NCBI GenBank assembly: GCA_033961575.1
Contig: CM066731.1
Location: forward strand, 78,203,501 to 78,267,500
Reading direction: 5' to 3'
Length of the DNA: 64,000 nt
Source of the DNA: Aselliscus stoliczkanus
Taxonomy: Eukaryota > Chordata > Mammalia > Chiroptera > Hipposideridae
Shown: piece after piece, positions 11,530 to 23,679 of the stretch
Layout of the letters: every line of letters starts with the position of its first letter
How positions within the stretch are numbered: the first letter of the stretch is position 1
Program-made: the position numbers and the translations under genes
Notes under the pieces: model-generated
Databases searched by the model: none
Seen by the model: only the letters and a program-made list of their open reading frames with translations
What the model was told of the DNA's origin: nothing

Positions 11530-12327
11530 ATGGAATCCTACTTGGAAACTTCATTTCCCTGCAGTTCATTTGACAGCAGCAACTGAAAAGTGTAAGATTT
11601 GGAGAGTTCACAGGTGGAAACAGGCCCATTGATAGAAAGTTCAGTGCAGAGCGGAAATGCCCTTCTGCCAGTTGTGCCTTTCCTGGGCCATTTTGGCCAG
11701 CAATGTGTAGCTGCAGTGCTTGGAATTGTACTGGAGTTGATAGATAGGCTTGCAAGTCATAAAGAAAGGAAGTATTGTATGGATGACATATTTTCTTTAT
11801 ATACTGAGACATGTTGCTGCCATTTGGAGGCAATGACAAGAAAAGAATAAAGGAAAGGTAGCTTTTTTTTTTATTTCAGTGAAAGCTCTAAAACACAAAT
11901 CATTCACAAGAAACCACATAGCATCAATTAAATTGCATATGCCCAAAGTGGTCTAATAGTAGACAATATCAATGATTCAAGCCATCCAAGAATATGTGCT
12001 TAGCTGTATGTGGGGTGACCACTGGGAACTGTGGCAACCGAACTGTACTTGCCCTAATTAAAAGATGCCTGTTCTTCTGAGTTCCCATTCATCATTGTTA
12101 CACTAGCTTACGAACCCACATTCCAGATACACTGTTTTGTGTTTTTTTTCAATGAAAGGTCAAAACATTTTAATTTTCTATAAAATATACCAAAATTCCA
12201 AGTCAGAGGACAAAGCAACCTGGGTGACACAGCTGGAGAGTAGAGTCTTCATGAGCACAGAGCAGAAGAGAGACCAACAAAGAACATATTTGCTGGATTG
12301 AATGGAGTGAAGCAATCAACATTGAAA
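11530..12327. other. Unassigned unique-looking sequence
   Basis: It holds a 116-codon minus-strand ORF (11489-11839), but this runs partly into the L1 tail and has no motif I recognise, so I do not call a gene. Confidence 0.4.
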
Positions 12328-12420
12328 AACAGCACATACTGATTTCTCATTTCCTTAAATAATTCCATGTACTGTCAATATCCACATTACCACATTTCAT
12401 GTGTATTTCTCAGTTCACAT
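12328..12420 (+). repeat. Probable source of the 93-bp inverted copy
   Basis: Exact reverse complement of 9190-9282. Flanking sequence here runs on smoothly with no junction to a known element, which suggests that this is the donor. Confidence 0.85.
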
Positions 12421-12499
12421 CACAATGTCGGCACAGGTAATTACTTCCTTCTAAGGGGTAGGTAAACTTTACTTGGATCCTAGAATGTTACCTGGTCCT

Positions 12500-12824
12500 G
12501 GTTTCTTCTACTCCTTTTGGCTGTCATCCTTAGTCTAATATATTGGATCCTCTTTCCATCAAGATTCAGTTTCATCTTTCACATTTTATAACTATCACTC
12601 AAGTCCCATGGCCTTAAATATCACCTATATGTGCATAACCCAAATTTATACCTCCTTTCGCCATTTATACCCCAAATGCTAGGCTGGTCATCGTGAATCT
12701 ATTCAATAATTCTTTTGCTTATTTCCAATGACAATTTCAAACTTAACATGATCAAAACCAACCTTTGAATTTTTACCTTAAGGTGTTTTACCCTAACCTT
12801 TAGCATTTTACTAAATGGCACTAC

Positions 12825-12869
<45 letters not shown>

Positions 12870-13215
12870 TTTCTGCATTTCTCCATTAGAAGATAAGCTT
12901 GTACGAGAGACAGGTAGATTTGTTAAGCCATATCCCTCATTAGTATCTCACACTGAACTACTCCCACCTTGTTTCATCCTACCCCACTGCTTCTGTTCAT
13001 TGCTCAAAATTCAGCTTGGCTTCACCTTTGTTGATGTAAATTATACTCCTCTAAGAGATAAATGAATATTTATTTGTTCCTATGCTAAATATATTTCTAT
13101 CATTGAGTGTAAAATTTCTTTGCATTTCTTTATGTTTCTAACCCATCAATATGGCATGCTGGCCTAACCCTTATTAGGCAATCAATGTTTTCTTATTGAA
13201 GGAATGCTATTGCAG
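12500..13215 (+). mobile_element. L2 LINE fragment
   Basis: Typical L2 phrases are preserved in order: CAAACTTAACATGATCAAAACCAACCT near 12740, CATTGCTCAAAATTCAGCTTGG-like sequence near 13000, and the 3' end CCTTATTAGGCAATCAATGTTTTCTTATTGAA near 13170-13200. Highly diverged, non-coding relic; a CA repeat has expanded inside it. Confidence 0.7.
12828..12868. repeat. (CA)n microsatellite
   Basis: About 20 uninterrupted CA units inside the L2 relic. Confidence 0.95.
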
Positions 13216-13219
13216 ATAT

Positions 13220-13675
13220 ATGGCTAAAGCATCTGCTGATAACACAAGCAAACACAAAACTCACAGAATTAGAGTTAAAGTCACATGCCAGTTCTGACAA
13301 ATGGAGACAGCTACCAGGAAGGCTGTGCATAAAGCAGTATGAATTCTGTAAAAAAAAAAAAAAAAAAAGCGCTGGTTTATGGAGTCTCTCCTGGGCTCAG
13401 AGATAGAGAACAAAGGCAAACATAACAAACCTCTCTATTCCTGCACTTGTACCTCCCTCTGGAGTCTCGTAACAGAAAAGATCCTTATTTGAGAGAAGTG
13501 CCCCTTCTAATAACAAAACTAGTTATTTATCTAATAACAAAACTAACAAAACTACTGAAAATACTTCTGTATTAATAATTCCTCTCCTAAAATACAACCC
13601 AAAGCATATTCCCTGAGTGAAGTCTGTTCATTTCAATACATCAAAATTAACAATGGGACATTAGTTCAGTAACAT
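13220..13675. other. Unassigned sequence with an A tract
   Basis: An 18-base A run at about 13351 could be a retroposon tail, but I cannot identify its body. Confidence 0.4.
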
Positions 13676-13679
13676 AGAA

Positions 13680-13850
13680 AAAGCATTAGCTTTGACCGGT
13701 AAACTTGGAATTTGAAAAAGGTGATTAAAATATCTATATCTCAGTTCTGTTTTTATGAAAAGAGGAATAATGATAATTATTGATAGGTTTGCTATGAGAA
13801 TTAACTAAAATGCATGTAAACAGCCTACACAAGAAGAAAGCACTACACAA
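13680..13850 (+). repeat. Probable MIR fragment
   Basis: Contains a degraded MIR-like series: TATCTCAGTTCTGTTTTTATGAAAAGAGGAATAATGATAATTATTGATAGG, then GAGAATTAACTAAAATGCATGTAAA. This is the usual CTCAGTTT..AAAATGGGGATAATAATA..GAGGATTAAATGA order. Confidence 0.55.
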
Positions 13851-13989
13851 TTTAACAAATTAAACCAGCATTTATTCCTCAGTATGGCCAGTAACCATAA
13901 GGATGCTCACCTGGTTGGCTCCTCCCACAGGTGGACCACTCACTGACCCTTCTGGCATGACAGTCTGTTCAGACGGATCTAAACTATGT

Positions 13990-14340
13990 ATTCCACTGAT
14001 ATTTGTTATGCACCTACTGAATGCCAGGTACAAGGCCCAGGATTCTGGGTGCATGAGAAGAGGCTCGATCACAACTTTTAAACATCTCTTTATGTGTGAA
14101 CAGCACACAGAAATATGTATACACAAATATATGATATGCAGTGAAATTAATTTTCTAATTACTGTGTCATATAAGATAAATGCTATAATACATGCATCAC
14201 ATAAAATTAGTAATATATTTGATTTTATTAATTTCTTTGTACTTGTATCATGCCAGGCAATATGTTAACAGCTAAGAATGCACAAGACACAGGTACTGGC
14301 CTGCAGGAAAAAAGGAAGACATGACTGAAAAGGAAATTAC
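13990..14340 (+). repeat. L2/MIR 3'-end-like fragments
   Basis: Two segments (about 14000-14060 and 14225-14330) match the L2 3' phrase 'CACCTACTGAATGCCAGG' and 'CATGCCAGGCAATATGTTAACA', followed by CACAAGACACAGGTACTGGCCTGCAG. Old and partial. Confidence 0.5.
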
Positions 14341-14344
14341 TTGT

Positions 14345-14885
14345 GGCCAATTCTTGTGATATAGCCAATTAAATAATGACACCCTTTCTCTAAAGATATT
14401 AGCATTCTAGTGCTTAGAATCTATGGACATGTTGCTGTACAAAGCAGAAAAGACTTTGCAGATGTTATTAAGTCAGGGATATTCAGATGCATAGACTATC
14501 CTGAATTATTAAGGTGGCTCAAAGTAATTATAAGAACCCTAATAAGAAGGAGGCAATCATGTTAGAGACAGAGAAAGTAACATGCTAATAGAAAGAGTGA
14601 TCAGAGAGACAGAGAGAGATTTATAGATGCCGCTCTGCTGAGGTGAAGATCAAGGAAGTGACCACACATCAAGGAATGCAGTGGCCTAGAGAAGCTGTAA
14701 AAGGTGAGGACATGGAATGTACCCTAGAACTTCCAGAAGGAACACAGCTCTATGGGCATCTCAGTTTTTGCCCTCTGAAAGTCATTTCAGATTCCTGATC
14801 TCCAGAATTGTAAGATAATATATTGTGTTCACTAAGTTTGTGTTAATTTATTACAACAGGAAAAAGACACAAATACAGATATATT
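14345..14885 (+). mobile_element. MLT1-family (ERVL-MaLR) LTR
   Basis: Landmarks of a MaLR LTR appear in order: ACTTTGCAGATGTTATTAAGTCA, ATCCTGAATTATTAAGGTGG, ACCAAGGAATGCAGTGGCC-like text at about 14670, AACTTCCAGAAGGAACACAGC, TCTCCAGAATTGTAAGATAATATA and GTTAATTTATTACAACAGG. It is an ancient solo LTR; the subfamily cannot be fixed by eye. Confidence 0.7.
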
Positions 14886-15449
14886 TGGGGTTCCTCAGTG
14901 AATTAGATAGTTTAAGACATTAAACTCTTAAAAATAATAAGAAACACACTAATGGGTCCAACACAGTGAAGAAAGCAGCAACCAATATAGGGCTGTATCA
15001 GGATGGAGCTGTAGCATATATGGAAAACAGGGGCTTCAGAGTAGGTAAGAGTGAGGTTGCAATGAAAACTAAACTAAAACTGTGAGAGTAATTGAAAATC
15101 TGTCTACTAAATAGATAAGAAATAAGTTCCCCCAAACTTCCTCACAACAAGCAAGAATTACCATGTAACATAAGAGATAAAAAATAAAAAATTCCAACCA
15201 TACAGCTAACCCCCTACTTCCTTGATTCCCAAGTAGAGGTAACTGAATGGCATAAATGAAGAGATCACAAACAAATAAACACCCAAACACAAAAAAAAAC
15301 TTAGTTTATATCTCAGAGAATTATTTTTCTTTAATTAAATCACAACAATTAAAAAATTTAAGGAAATAAATCTGGAAGAGCAAAAATATATGGGAAAAAT
15401 CAGTTACTTATAGGTAAACTTGGGGGAAAACTAGAAAATTAACAAAGAA
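14886..15449. other. Unassigned intergenic sequence
   Basis: No confident repeat or gene; it may include the diverged 5' part of the next element. Confidence 0.35.
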
Positions 15450-16340
15450 AAAGAGGCAAAAAAGTGGAATAACACTTAAAATATAGATGATCAGTCCAGA
15501 AGTCCCAATATCCTCCTACAAGGAGTTCCATAGAAAGAAGTCAGAAAAAAGAAAGAAGTATATATCAAACAAATAATATAAGAGCATTTCCCAGAGCTGA
15601 AGAAAAACATGAGGTTTCACATGTAGAGGTCCTACCTATTACCACGTGGAATGAATAAAGAATGACACCTATGTCCATCAAGATTAACTAAAAGATCCTA
15701 TAAATGCCCAGGAAAATCACAACAGGTAAAAAAGAGAGAGAGAATAAGTGAAGGAAGGAGGAGGGGAGGGAAGATGGGAGGGAGGAAGGTAGGTAGAAAG
15801 AGACAGGTTTGATGTTAAATTTCTCATTAACAATCTTGGATGCCAGAAATAAAGTAGCCTTCAAAGCTCTTGAGGGAGAATATTTTGAACGTAAAATTCA
15901 GTATCATCACAAAATATTAGCTAGTGTTTGTAGAACAAAGTAAGGTCATTTTCAGACTTGTAGGAATTTACAAAATACTTTTTACATGCATACTTTCTAA
16001 AGAAATTGCTATACCCTGGTTAATACTGCAACATAACAAAACAACAAAAAGTATCAAAACAAAGACAAAGGTAGAAACTGAAAATAAAACAGTGGAAATT
16101 ATCCAAAAGTTCACCTGGAGAGAGGATGGAGTGAAAACTCAGACAGTCCAAATTGGATCAGGAATCCATTGCCTCTGATAAGAAAGCCTCCATCAAAAAT
16201 AAAGTAGATGGAATTCAAATCTGTAATAAGGACCTGAATGGTCTGCAATGATACAGTAAAAACAATGTAGCAATTCTCTAACAAAACTTGATAAAAAGAA
16301 AAATAGAAACTCCAGAAAAAAACCTAAACCATTCAAGTAA
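15450..16340 (+). mobile_element. HAL1/old L1 ORF1 relic
   Basis: The order of phrases matches HAL1 or L1ME ORF1: AAGAGCATTTCCCAGAGCTGAAGAA, AGGTCCTACC, AGATCCTATAAATGCC, TTCTCATTAACAATCTTGGATGCCAGAAATAAAGTAGCC, GCTCTTGAGGGAGAATATTTTGAA and CATTTTCAGACTTGTAGGAATTTAC. HAL1 elements encode only ORF1. The frame is broken many times. Confidence 0.6.
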
Positions 16341-17594
16341 TGGACAATCTAACCATAGAGCAAATCATAGCAACCTGTAGAGAGAAAAGACATGAGTTAT
16401 TATTAAGGATACAGAACAGACACTCTAAAGACATATTAGACAGAATTTGGGAAGATGGGGCAGGGGAGGAAAGTATAAGGAAGGGTCTGGATTCTTATTA
16501 TTTTTGCATTGGCAAGTAGTAATCTAAAGATATACCTCAAAGAACGATATAAAATCTCTAAAAGAAAAATGTGTTGTAGTATATGATTTAAAATGATAAT
16601 TCTAGAAATTTAAAATGATACTAAAACTCAATATCTGGAAAAGTGTGGTGAAAGGGCAATGTAAATGAACTAAATATATATTCTTTTATTGTATATCAAC
16701 AAATATTGCTTAATTTTGATGAATCAAAAAAAAATAATTACATGCAAATGTAGAATTATACCAGTAAAAGATATGGCTGCAAAATGTGAGGAGGGCAATA
16801 CAAAAGGCTTTGTCCACTCACTACGGAGCCTAGTTGAAATGATATTTTCATGACATTCTGTTATAGTTTGAAGAATATGATTCCTCCACCTCACTGGTTT
16901 ACAGAAATTAGTGTTAGAATGTCCAATTTGGTACTAAACCATCTTTCTCCCTTTGTTTCTCAGAAAAAAAACAAAACAGATTTTTTTTTTTTCAATTTAA
17001 TCAGGATAGTCTCATTATCCTAGAACATCCTATATATTTATACTCCGGTGTCTTCGCTTAGAGTGTTACCACCAGCTGGAGTCTTTTCTTCTTATTTCAA
17101 CACGGTGAAATACTATTTTTCCTTCATGACCCGAATTAAATAACACAAACTTCATGACACACTGAGATCAGTCACCGTTTTTTTTTTTAACACACTACCA
17201 TTTTGGAACATCAACTAGTATCAGACATTGGGAGACTCAAATAGAAGTAACTACTTATACTTCCAATCTGATGTATTATTTTATAACACATCAGCTTTCT
17301 TACTGAAAACAATTAGAAACCCTATAATAATAATTGTTGAAATTTTGTGAAGTATCAGAGAGCTGTTTCAATACGGGTTTACATTTCCTGCCTACAGGGT
17401 CTTACTTCAATGATATATGGTATGCTTAATTCATAATAATGAATTCTACACAAAATTGGATCTAATGAAGGAATACACTTTATAGGAAAAGACATATGGG
17501 GTTATGGGACCCACTGGTCATATCATTACTCAGAATTTACCATTGGATGGAGTTTTGAACTAGTATACTAAAAATGTAGTTGAAGCACTCACTC
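16341..17594. other. Unassigned intergenic sequence
   Basis: AT-rich; no repeat or gene recognised. Confidence 0.4.
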
Positions 17595-17611
17595 AGAAGG
17601 TAAGGACAAGA

Positions 17612-18938
17612 GGTTCCAGTAAGATGGCGGAGTAGACGGGTGCTCTCCGAGCTGCCTCCCAGGATCACATCAAAATTACAAATAATTTGTGCAACATTTG
17701 GCCTCAGGAGTCCCCTGGGCGTTAGATGAACGGAACCTCTAGGCGAGGGACCTGGGGAGGCAGCCACGTCAGGTCTGGTGTGTGGGGGGTGCCGATGAGG
17801 GAGGGCGAGCCCCATGAGGGACGCCCCAGCTGTGTGGGGAGGCTTCTCTGGTTGGGGGAGAGACCCTCCGGCCCCACACCGAGCTCACTAGCCCAGAGTT
17901 GCTTTGCCAGGAGGAGAAATTCCGCGATGGTGGACAGTAGAGATTAGTGGAGACTCTCTTTGCTCGACTCGGTGAGGCTGGGGGCAGCTGGAGGGCCAGT
18001 GGGGCCGGCGCACGGGTTCGCTCGCCAGCGAGCACTCACCCGGTTCTTGTTGGAGGGAGTGGCTGCATGAGCCGGGCCCAGAAGCCTGTCGGGAGGGACT
18101 GAACTGAGCACCTTTGGTGCAGAAGCTGGAGGTTTTGGGATTGTTGTTCCACTGGTGCGGAGCTTGCACACGAGCGACATACAGGAGGCCGACATTTTTT
18201 CAGGGTTGGGCCCTCCCACGGAGGGTCACAGCCGGGATTCCATTGGTCTGGTGAACTTGGCGTGCGTGCGTGCATGCGCATGCGGCCTTGGATTCCCACC
18301 TTCCGCCCTGCTTGTGTTGCATTGCCAGGGAAACGCCTGGCAGGTGCCCTCCGGCTACATCAGGCTGCTCACTGAGACAGTGAGCGAGCGGCCATGGGTC
18401 CCCACCCTCCGCCCTGCTTGTGCTGCGTTTCCAAAGAAACACCTGGCGGGTGCCCTCCAGCTGCATCAGATTGCTCACTGAAACGTGCCTGAGCCATCTT
18501 GGGTCCCCACACTCCGCCCTGCTTGTGCTGCATTTCCAAGGAAACGCCAGGTGGGTGCCCTCTGGCCCCATCAGGCTGCTCACTGAGACGCAGGAGTGCG
18601 TAAGCTGCCTTGGATCCCCACCTTCCGCCCTGCTTCAGCTGTGTTGCCAGGGAAACGCAGGGCAGGTGTTCTCCAGCTGCATCACTCTGTTCACTGAGAC
18701 TCAGTAGCAGACAACCTGCAATAACCTGTGAAGATTTTTTTTTTTTTTGGAGTGAGCATGATTCCAGAGCACACAGCAGCTAATTGTGGAAAGCTCACTG
18801 CAACCCTGAGAAAGTGGTCTGCAGATTAAAGAGTACAGAGAGCACCCCCACCTCTTTCCTTTTTTTTTTTTTTTTCTTTTCTCTTCTTTCTAGGTGATCT
18901 ATCTAATACATCAAAGCATTCACAGAACGACAGCCAGA
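17612..18938 (+). promoter_or_regulatory. L1 5'UTR, GC- and CpG-rich (presumed internal promoter)
   Basis: Starts GGTTCCAGTAAGATGGCGG and is strikingly GC/CpG-rich against the AT-rich surroundings. L1 5'UTRs in mammals act as internal Pol II promoters. Tandem units at about 18285-18712 occupy its 3' half, and two T runs (about 18735 and 18860) precede ORF1. The same 5'UTR type occurs at 7601 and, reversed, at 57.2-58.2 kb. Confidence 0.75.
18285..18712 (+). repeat. Four ~105-bp tandem units in the L1 5'UTR
   Basis: Each unit has the core CCACnnTCCGCCCTGCTT, a GCTG.GTT.CCA(A/G)(G/A)GAAACGC-like block, then GGTGCCCTCCGGCT-like text and CA(G/A)GCTGCTCACTGAGAC-like text. Units begin near 18285, 18393, 18498 and 18606. 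The last is the most divergent (TGTTCACTGAGACTC). The arrangement recalls monomer-type L1 promoters. Confidence 0.85.
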
Positions 18939-19796
18939 ATGAAAAAACAAAGAAACATGTCCCAAATAAAAGATCAGAAGAAAACTCTAGAAATGGAACT
19001 AAATGAAACAGAGGTATCCAAACTTTCAGAGACAGAGTTTAGAAGACTGATGATAAGAATGTTTAACGAACTTAGCGAGGACATAAAGCAAGATAGGGAA
19101 ACCATAAAAAACAACCTGTTAGAACTAAAGAATACAATAACTGAAATGAAGAACACACTCGAAGGAATCACCAGTAGAGTAGATGAAGCAGAGGAGCGGA
19201 TCAGTGAATTAGAAGACAAAATAGCAGAAATCACCCAGCTGGAACAACAAAAAGAAAAAAAGAATAAAAAAGAATAAAAATAGTTTAAGAGACCTCTGGG
19301 ACAACAAGAAACGCAGCAATCTTCGCATCATAGGAATACCAGAAGGAGAAGAGAAGAAGTAAGGGATTGAGAATGTATTTAAAGAAATAATGACTGAAAA
19401 TTTCCCTACCATGGTGAAGGAAATCGACATACAAGCCCAGAACGTACAGAGAGTTCCTAACAGGCTGAATCCAAACAGGCCCACACCAAGACACATCATA
19501 GTAAAAATGGCAAAGGTTACAGACAGAGACAGAATCCTAAAAGCAGCAAGAGAAAGACAGCAGGTTACATATAAAGGAACTCCTATAAGACTAACAGCTG
19601 ACTTGTCTACAGAAACTCTGCAGGCCAGAAGGGAATGGCAAGAGATATTCAAAGTGACACAAAATAAAGGTCTACAACCAAGATTGCTCTACCCAGCACG
19701 GCTATCACTTAAAATTGAAGGAGAGATAAAGAGCTTCTCAGAAAAGAATAAGCTTAAGGAGTTCATTACCACCAAGCCAGCATTGCAGGAAATGTG
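18939..19796 (+). pseudogene. L1 ORF1 (RNA-binding chaperone), inactivated
   Basis: The start at 18939 gives MKKQRNMSQIKDQKKTLEMEL. Residues ~20-105 form an acidic/Leu-rich coiled coil (EFRRLMIRMFNELSEDIKQDR... RVDEAEERISELEDKIAEI). The central RRM-like domain (MVKEIDIQAQNVQRVPNRLNPNRPTPRHIIVKMAKV) and the C-terminal domain (RLLYPARLSLKIEGEIKSFSEKNKLKEF) follow in another frame from 19390. At least three lesions exist: a frameshift and stop in the Lys-rich stretch near 19270, a TAA at about 19361, and an early TGA after LQEM at 19795. The intact ORF1p would be a trimeric cytoplasmic RNP component. Copy 3 at 56.3-57.2 kb retains the natural LKGLF-type end. Confidence 0.9.
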
Positions 19797-19868
19797 AAAA
19801 GGGCTTTTTTAAACAGAAGAAAGGGGAAAACAAGCTAACCCAGGAAGACAAGAAATACAAATAACAAA

Positions 19869-22800
19869 ATGGCAATAAATATACACCTATCAGTAATTAC
19901 CTTAAATGTGAATGGGCTAAATGCTCCAATCAAAAGACACAGAGTGGCTGAATGGATAAGAAAACAGGACCCATGCATATGCTGTCTACAAGAGACTCAT
20001 CTCAGATCAAAAGACACACATAGACTGAAAGTAAAGGGATGAAATAAGATATTTCATGCAAATGGAAATGAGAAAAAAGCTGGAGTAGAAATACTTATTT
20101 CAGACAAAATAGACTTTAAAATGAAGACTACAATAAAAGACAAAGAAGGGCACTACATAGTAATAAAGGGATCAATTCAACAAGAGGACATAACCCTAGT
20201 AAACATCTATGGACCCAATATAGGAACTCCTAAATATATAAAACAGATTCTGACAGACATTAAGGCAGAGATCAACAGTAACACTATCATAGTAGGGAAC
20301 TTCAACACCCCGTTGTCACCAATGGACTGATCCTCCAGACAGAAAATCAACACGGACATAGTGGCCTTAAATGACACTTTAGACCAGCTGGATTTAATTG
20401 ATATTTTTAGAACATTTCACCCCAATGCTACAGAATATACATTCTTCTCAAGTGCCCATGGAACATTCTCCAAGATAGACCACATGTTAGGCCACAAAAC
20501 AAGTCTCAACAAATTTAAGAAGATTGAAATTATATCAAGTGTCTTCTCTGACCACAATGCTATGAAACTATAAATCAATTATAAGAAGAAATCTGGAAAG
20601 CTTACAAATACATGGAAGCTAAATAACATGCTTCTAAATAATGAGTGTGTCAAAAATGAGATCAAGGAGGAAATCAAAAGATACCTCGAGACAAATGAAA
20701 ATGAAAACACCACGACCCAAAATCTCTGGGAATCAGCAAAAACAGTCCTAAGAGGGAAGTTCATAGCAGTGCAGGCCTACCTAAAGAAGGAAGAAAAATC
20801 TCAAATCAACAGACTCTCTCTACACCTAAGGGAACTCGAAAAAAAACAGCAAAACAAGCCTAACGGGAGCATAAGGAAGGAAATAATAAAAACCAGAGTA
20901 GAAATAAATGAAATAGAAAACAAAAAAACAATACAAAAGATCAATGAAACCAAGAGTTGGGTTTTTTAAAAGATAAACAAAATCAACAAACGCTTAGCAC
21001 GACTAACCAAGAAAAAGAGAGAGAGGACCCAAATTAATAAAATCAGAAATGAAAGAGGAGAAGTGACAACAGATTCCACAGAAATACAGAAAATTTTAAG
21101 AAAATACTATGAGCAACTATATGCTAACAAATTCGACAATCTGGAAGAAATGGATAAATTTCTAGAAGCATACAATCTACCAAGTCTGAACCAAAAAGAA
21201 ACAGAAACTCTGAACAGACTGATTACTGCCAAAGAAATTGAATCAGTAATCAACAATCTTCCAACCAACAAAAGCCCTGGACCAGATGGCTACACAGGTG
21301 AATTTTACAAAAAATTCAAAAAAGAATTAGTATCTATTCTCCTCAAACTATTCCAAAAAATACAGAAGGAGAGAAGGCTCCCAAACTCTTTCTATGAAGC
21401 CACTATCACCCTGATTCCTAAGTCAGACAAAGATATTACAAAAAAGGAATACTACAGGCCAATATCACTAACGAACATAGATGCAAAAATTCTCAACAAA
21501 ATACTAGCAAACCAAATTCAGCATCTCATTAAAAAGATCATACACCACGATCAAGTGGGATTCATTCCTGGTATGCAAGGCTGGTTCAATATCCGCAAAT
21601 CAATTAACATAATACATAACATTAACAAAATGGAAAATAAAAATCATATGATCATATCAATAGATGCAGAAAAGGCATTTGACAAAATTCAGCAGCCATT
21701 TATGATAAAGACTCTTAACAAAGTGGGAATACTGGGATCATACCTCAGCATAATAAAGGCCATATATGATAAGCCCACAGCAAACATCGTTCTCAATGGG
21801 GAAAGGCTGAAAGCTTTCCCCTTAAGATCAGGAACAAGACAAGGCTGTCCGCTTTCACCACTTCTATTTAACATAGTTCTGGAAGTTCTAGCCACAGCAA
21901 TCAGACAAGAAAATGAAATAAAAGGCATCCAAATTGGAAAAGAGGAAGTAAAATTGTCATTATATGCAAATGACATGATACTATATAGAGAGAATCCCAA
22001 AGACTCCACCAAAAAACTGCTAGAACTGATACATGAATTTGGTAAGGTAGCAGGATACAAAATTAATACTCAGAAATCAGTGGCATTTCTATACACCCAT
22101 AATAAACTATCAGAAGAAGAAATCAGGAAATCAATCCCTTTTACAATTGCTTCAAAAACAATAAAATATCTAGGAATCAATTTAACCAAAGAAGTAAAAG
22201 ACCTGTACTCACAAAATTATGAGACACTGAAGAGAGAAATCAAAGAAGATACAAATAAATGGAAATACATACCATGCTCATGGATAGGAAGAATCAATAT
22301 AGTTAAAATGTCAATACTTCCTAAAGCAATATATAGATTCAATGCAATTCCAATCAAACTACCAAGGATATTTTTCTCTGAAATAGAACATAGAATCCTA
22401 AAATTTATATGGAGTCACAAAAGACCCTGAATAGCTACAGCAATGTTGAGAAATAAGAACAAAGTGGGAGGCATCACACTACCTGACATCAAAACATACT
22501 ACAAGGCTACAGTCATCAAAACAGTATGGTACTGGCATACAAACAGACACATAGACTAATGGAATAGAATAGAGAGCCCAGGAATAAACCCATCTACATA
22601 CGGTCATTTAATCTATGACAATGGAAGCAAGAATTTACACTGGAGTAAAGATAGTCTATTTAATAAATGGTGCTGGGAAAATTGGACTGACACGTGCAAA
22701 AAAAGGAAAATAGACCATCCACTTACACCATATACGAGAACAAACTCAAAATGGATTAAAGACTTAAATGTAAGACCTGAAACTATAAAACTCCTAGAAG

Positions 22801-23679
22801 AAAATATAGGGAGTAAGTTTGCAGACATTACCCTGAGTAATATTTTTACCGATATATCCCCTCGGGCAAGGGAAATGAAAGAAAAAAATGAACATATGGG
22901 ATTACATCAAACTTAAAAGTTTTTTCACAGCAAAGAAAATCATCAATAAAACAAAAAGGCAGCCTACTGAATGAGAGAAGATATTTGCCAGTGATATATC
23001 TGATATCCAAAATTTATAAAACACTCATTCAATTCAACACCAAGAAAACAAACAACCCAATTAAAAAATGGGCAGAGGATATGAGGAGGCATTTCTCTAA
23101 AGAGGACATACAGATGGCCAACAGGCATATGAAAAAATGTTCGACCTCACTAATCATCAGAGAAATGCAAATAAAAACCACAATGAGATACCTCCTCACT
23201 CCAGTCAGAATGTCTATCATCAACAAATCAACAAACAATAAATGTTGGCGAGGGTGTGGAGAAAAGGGAACCCTGGTGCACTGTTGGTGGGACTGCAAAT
23301 TGGTGCAGCCATTAGGAAATCAGTATGGAGGTATCTCAAAAAACTGGAAATGGAACTGCCGTATGACCCAGCAATTCCATTCTTGGGAATCTACCCAGAG
23401 GAATCCAAGACGCTGATTCGAAAAAATATATGCACCCCTATGTTTATTGCAGCGCTATTTACAATAGCCAAGACTTGGAAACAACCGAAATGCCCATTGA
23501 TAGATGACTGGCTTTAGAAACTGTGGTACATTTATACAATGGACTATTACTCCACTATAAAGAAGAATGAAATTATACCCTTTGCAACAATATGGGTGGA
23601 CCTAGAGACTATTATGTTGAGTGAAATAAGTCAGTCAGAGAAAGACAAATACCACATCTCACTTATATGTGGAATTTGA
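19869..23679 (+). pseudogene. L1 ORF2 (endonuclease/reverse transcriptase), inactivated
   Basis: ATG at 19869 opens MAINIHLSVITLNVNGLNAP, the L1 endonuclease start; QETHL follows. A TGA replaces Trp at 20040-20042, another TGA is at 20328, and further breaks are near 20573, 20968 and 22428. The longest open block, 21063-22430 (455 codons), carries Z and RT motifs: [53 protein letters not shown] and KYLGINLT. Two catalytic positions are changed: the endonuclease GDFN motif reads GNFN (20295-20306), and the RT YADD box reads YAND (21963-21974). The C-terminal Cys-containing region ([18 protein letters not shown]) is at about 23240. ORF2p would perform target-primed reverse transcription; this copy could not. 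Confidence 0.93.

Noticed and set aside
11489..11839. 116-codon minus-strand ORF as a host exon
   Set aside because: Its C-terminal end is encoded by the L1 A-rich tail, and no domain or splice context is recognisable.
18285..18712. CRISPR-like array
   Set aside because: Direct ~105-bp repeats with no unique spacers, in an L1 5'UTR of a mammalian genome.
21063..22430. 455-codon open frame as a functional gene
   Set aside because: It is the RT part of an L1 ORF2 with upstream stops, a YAND active site and a broken C-terminus, so it is annotated as a pseudogene segment.
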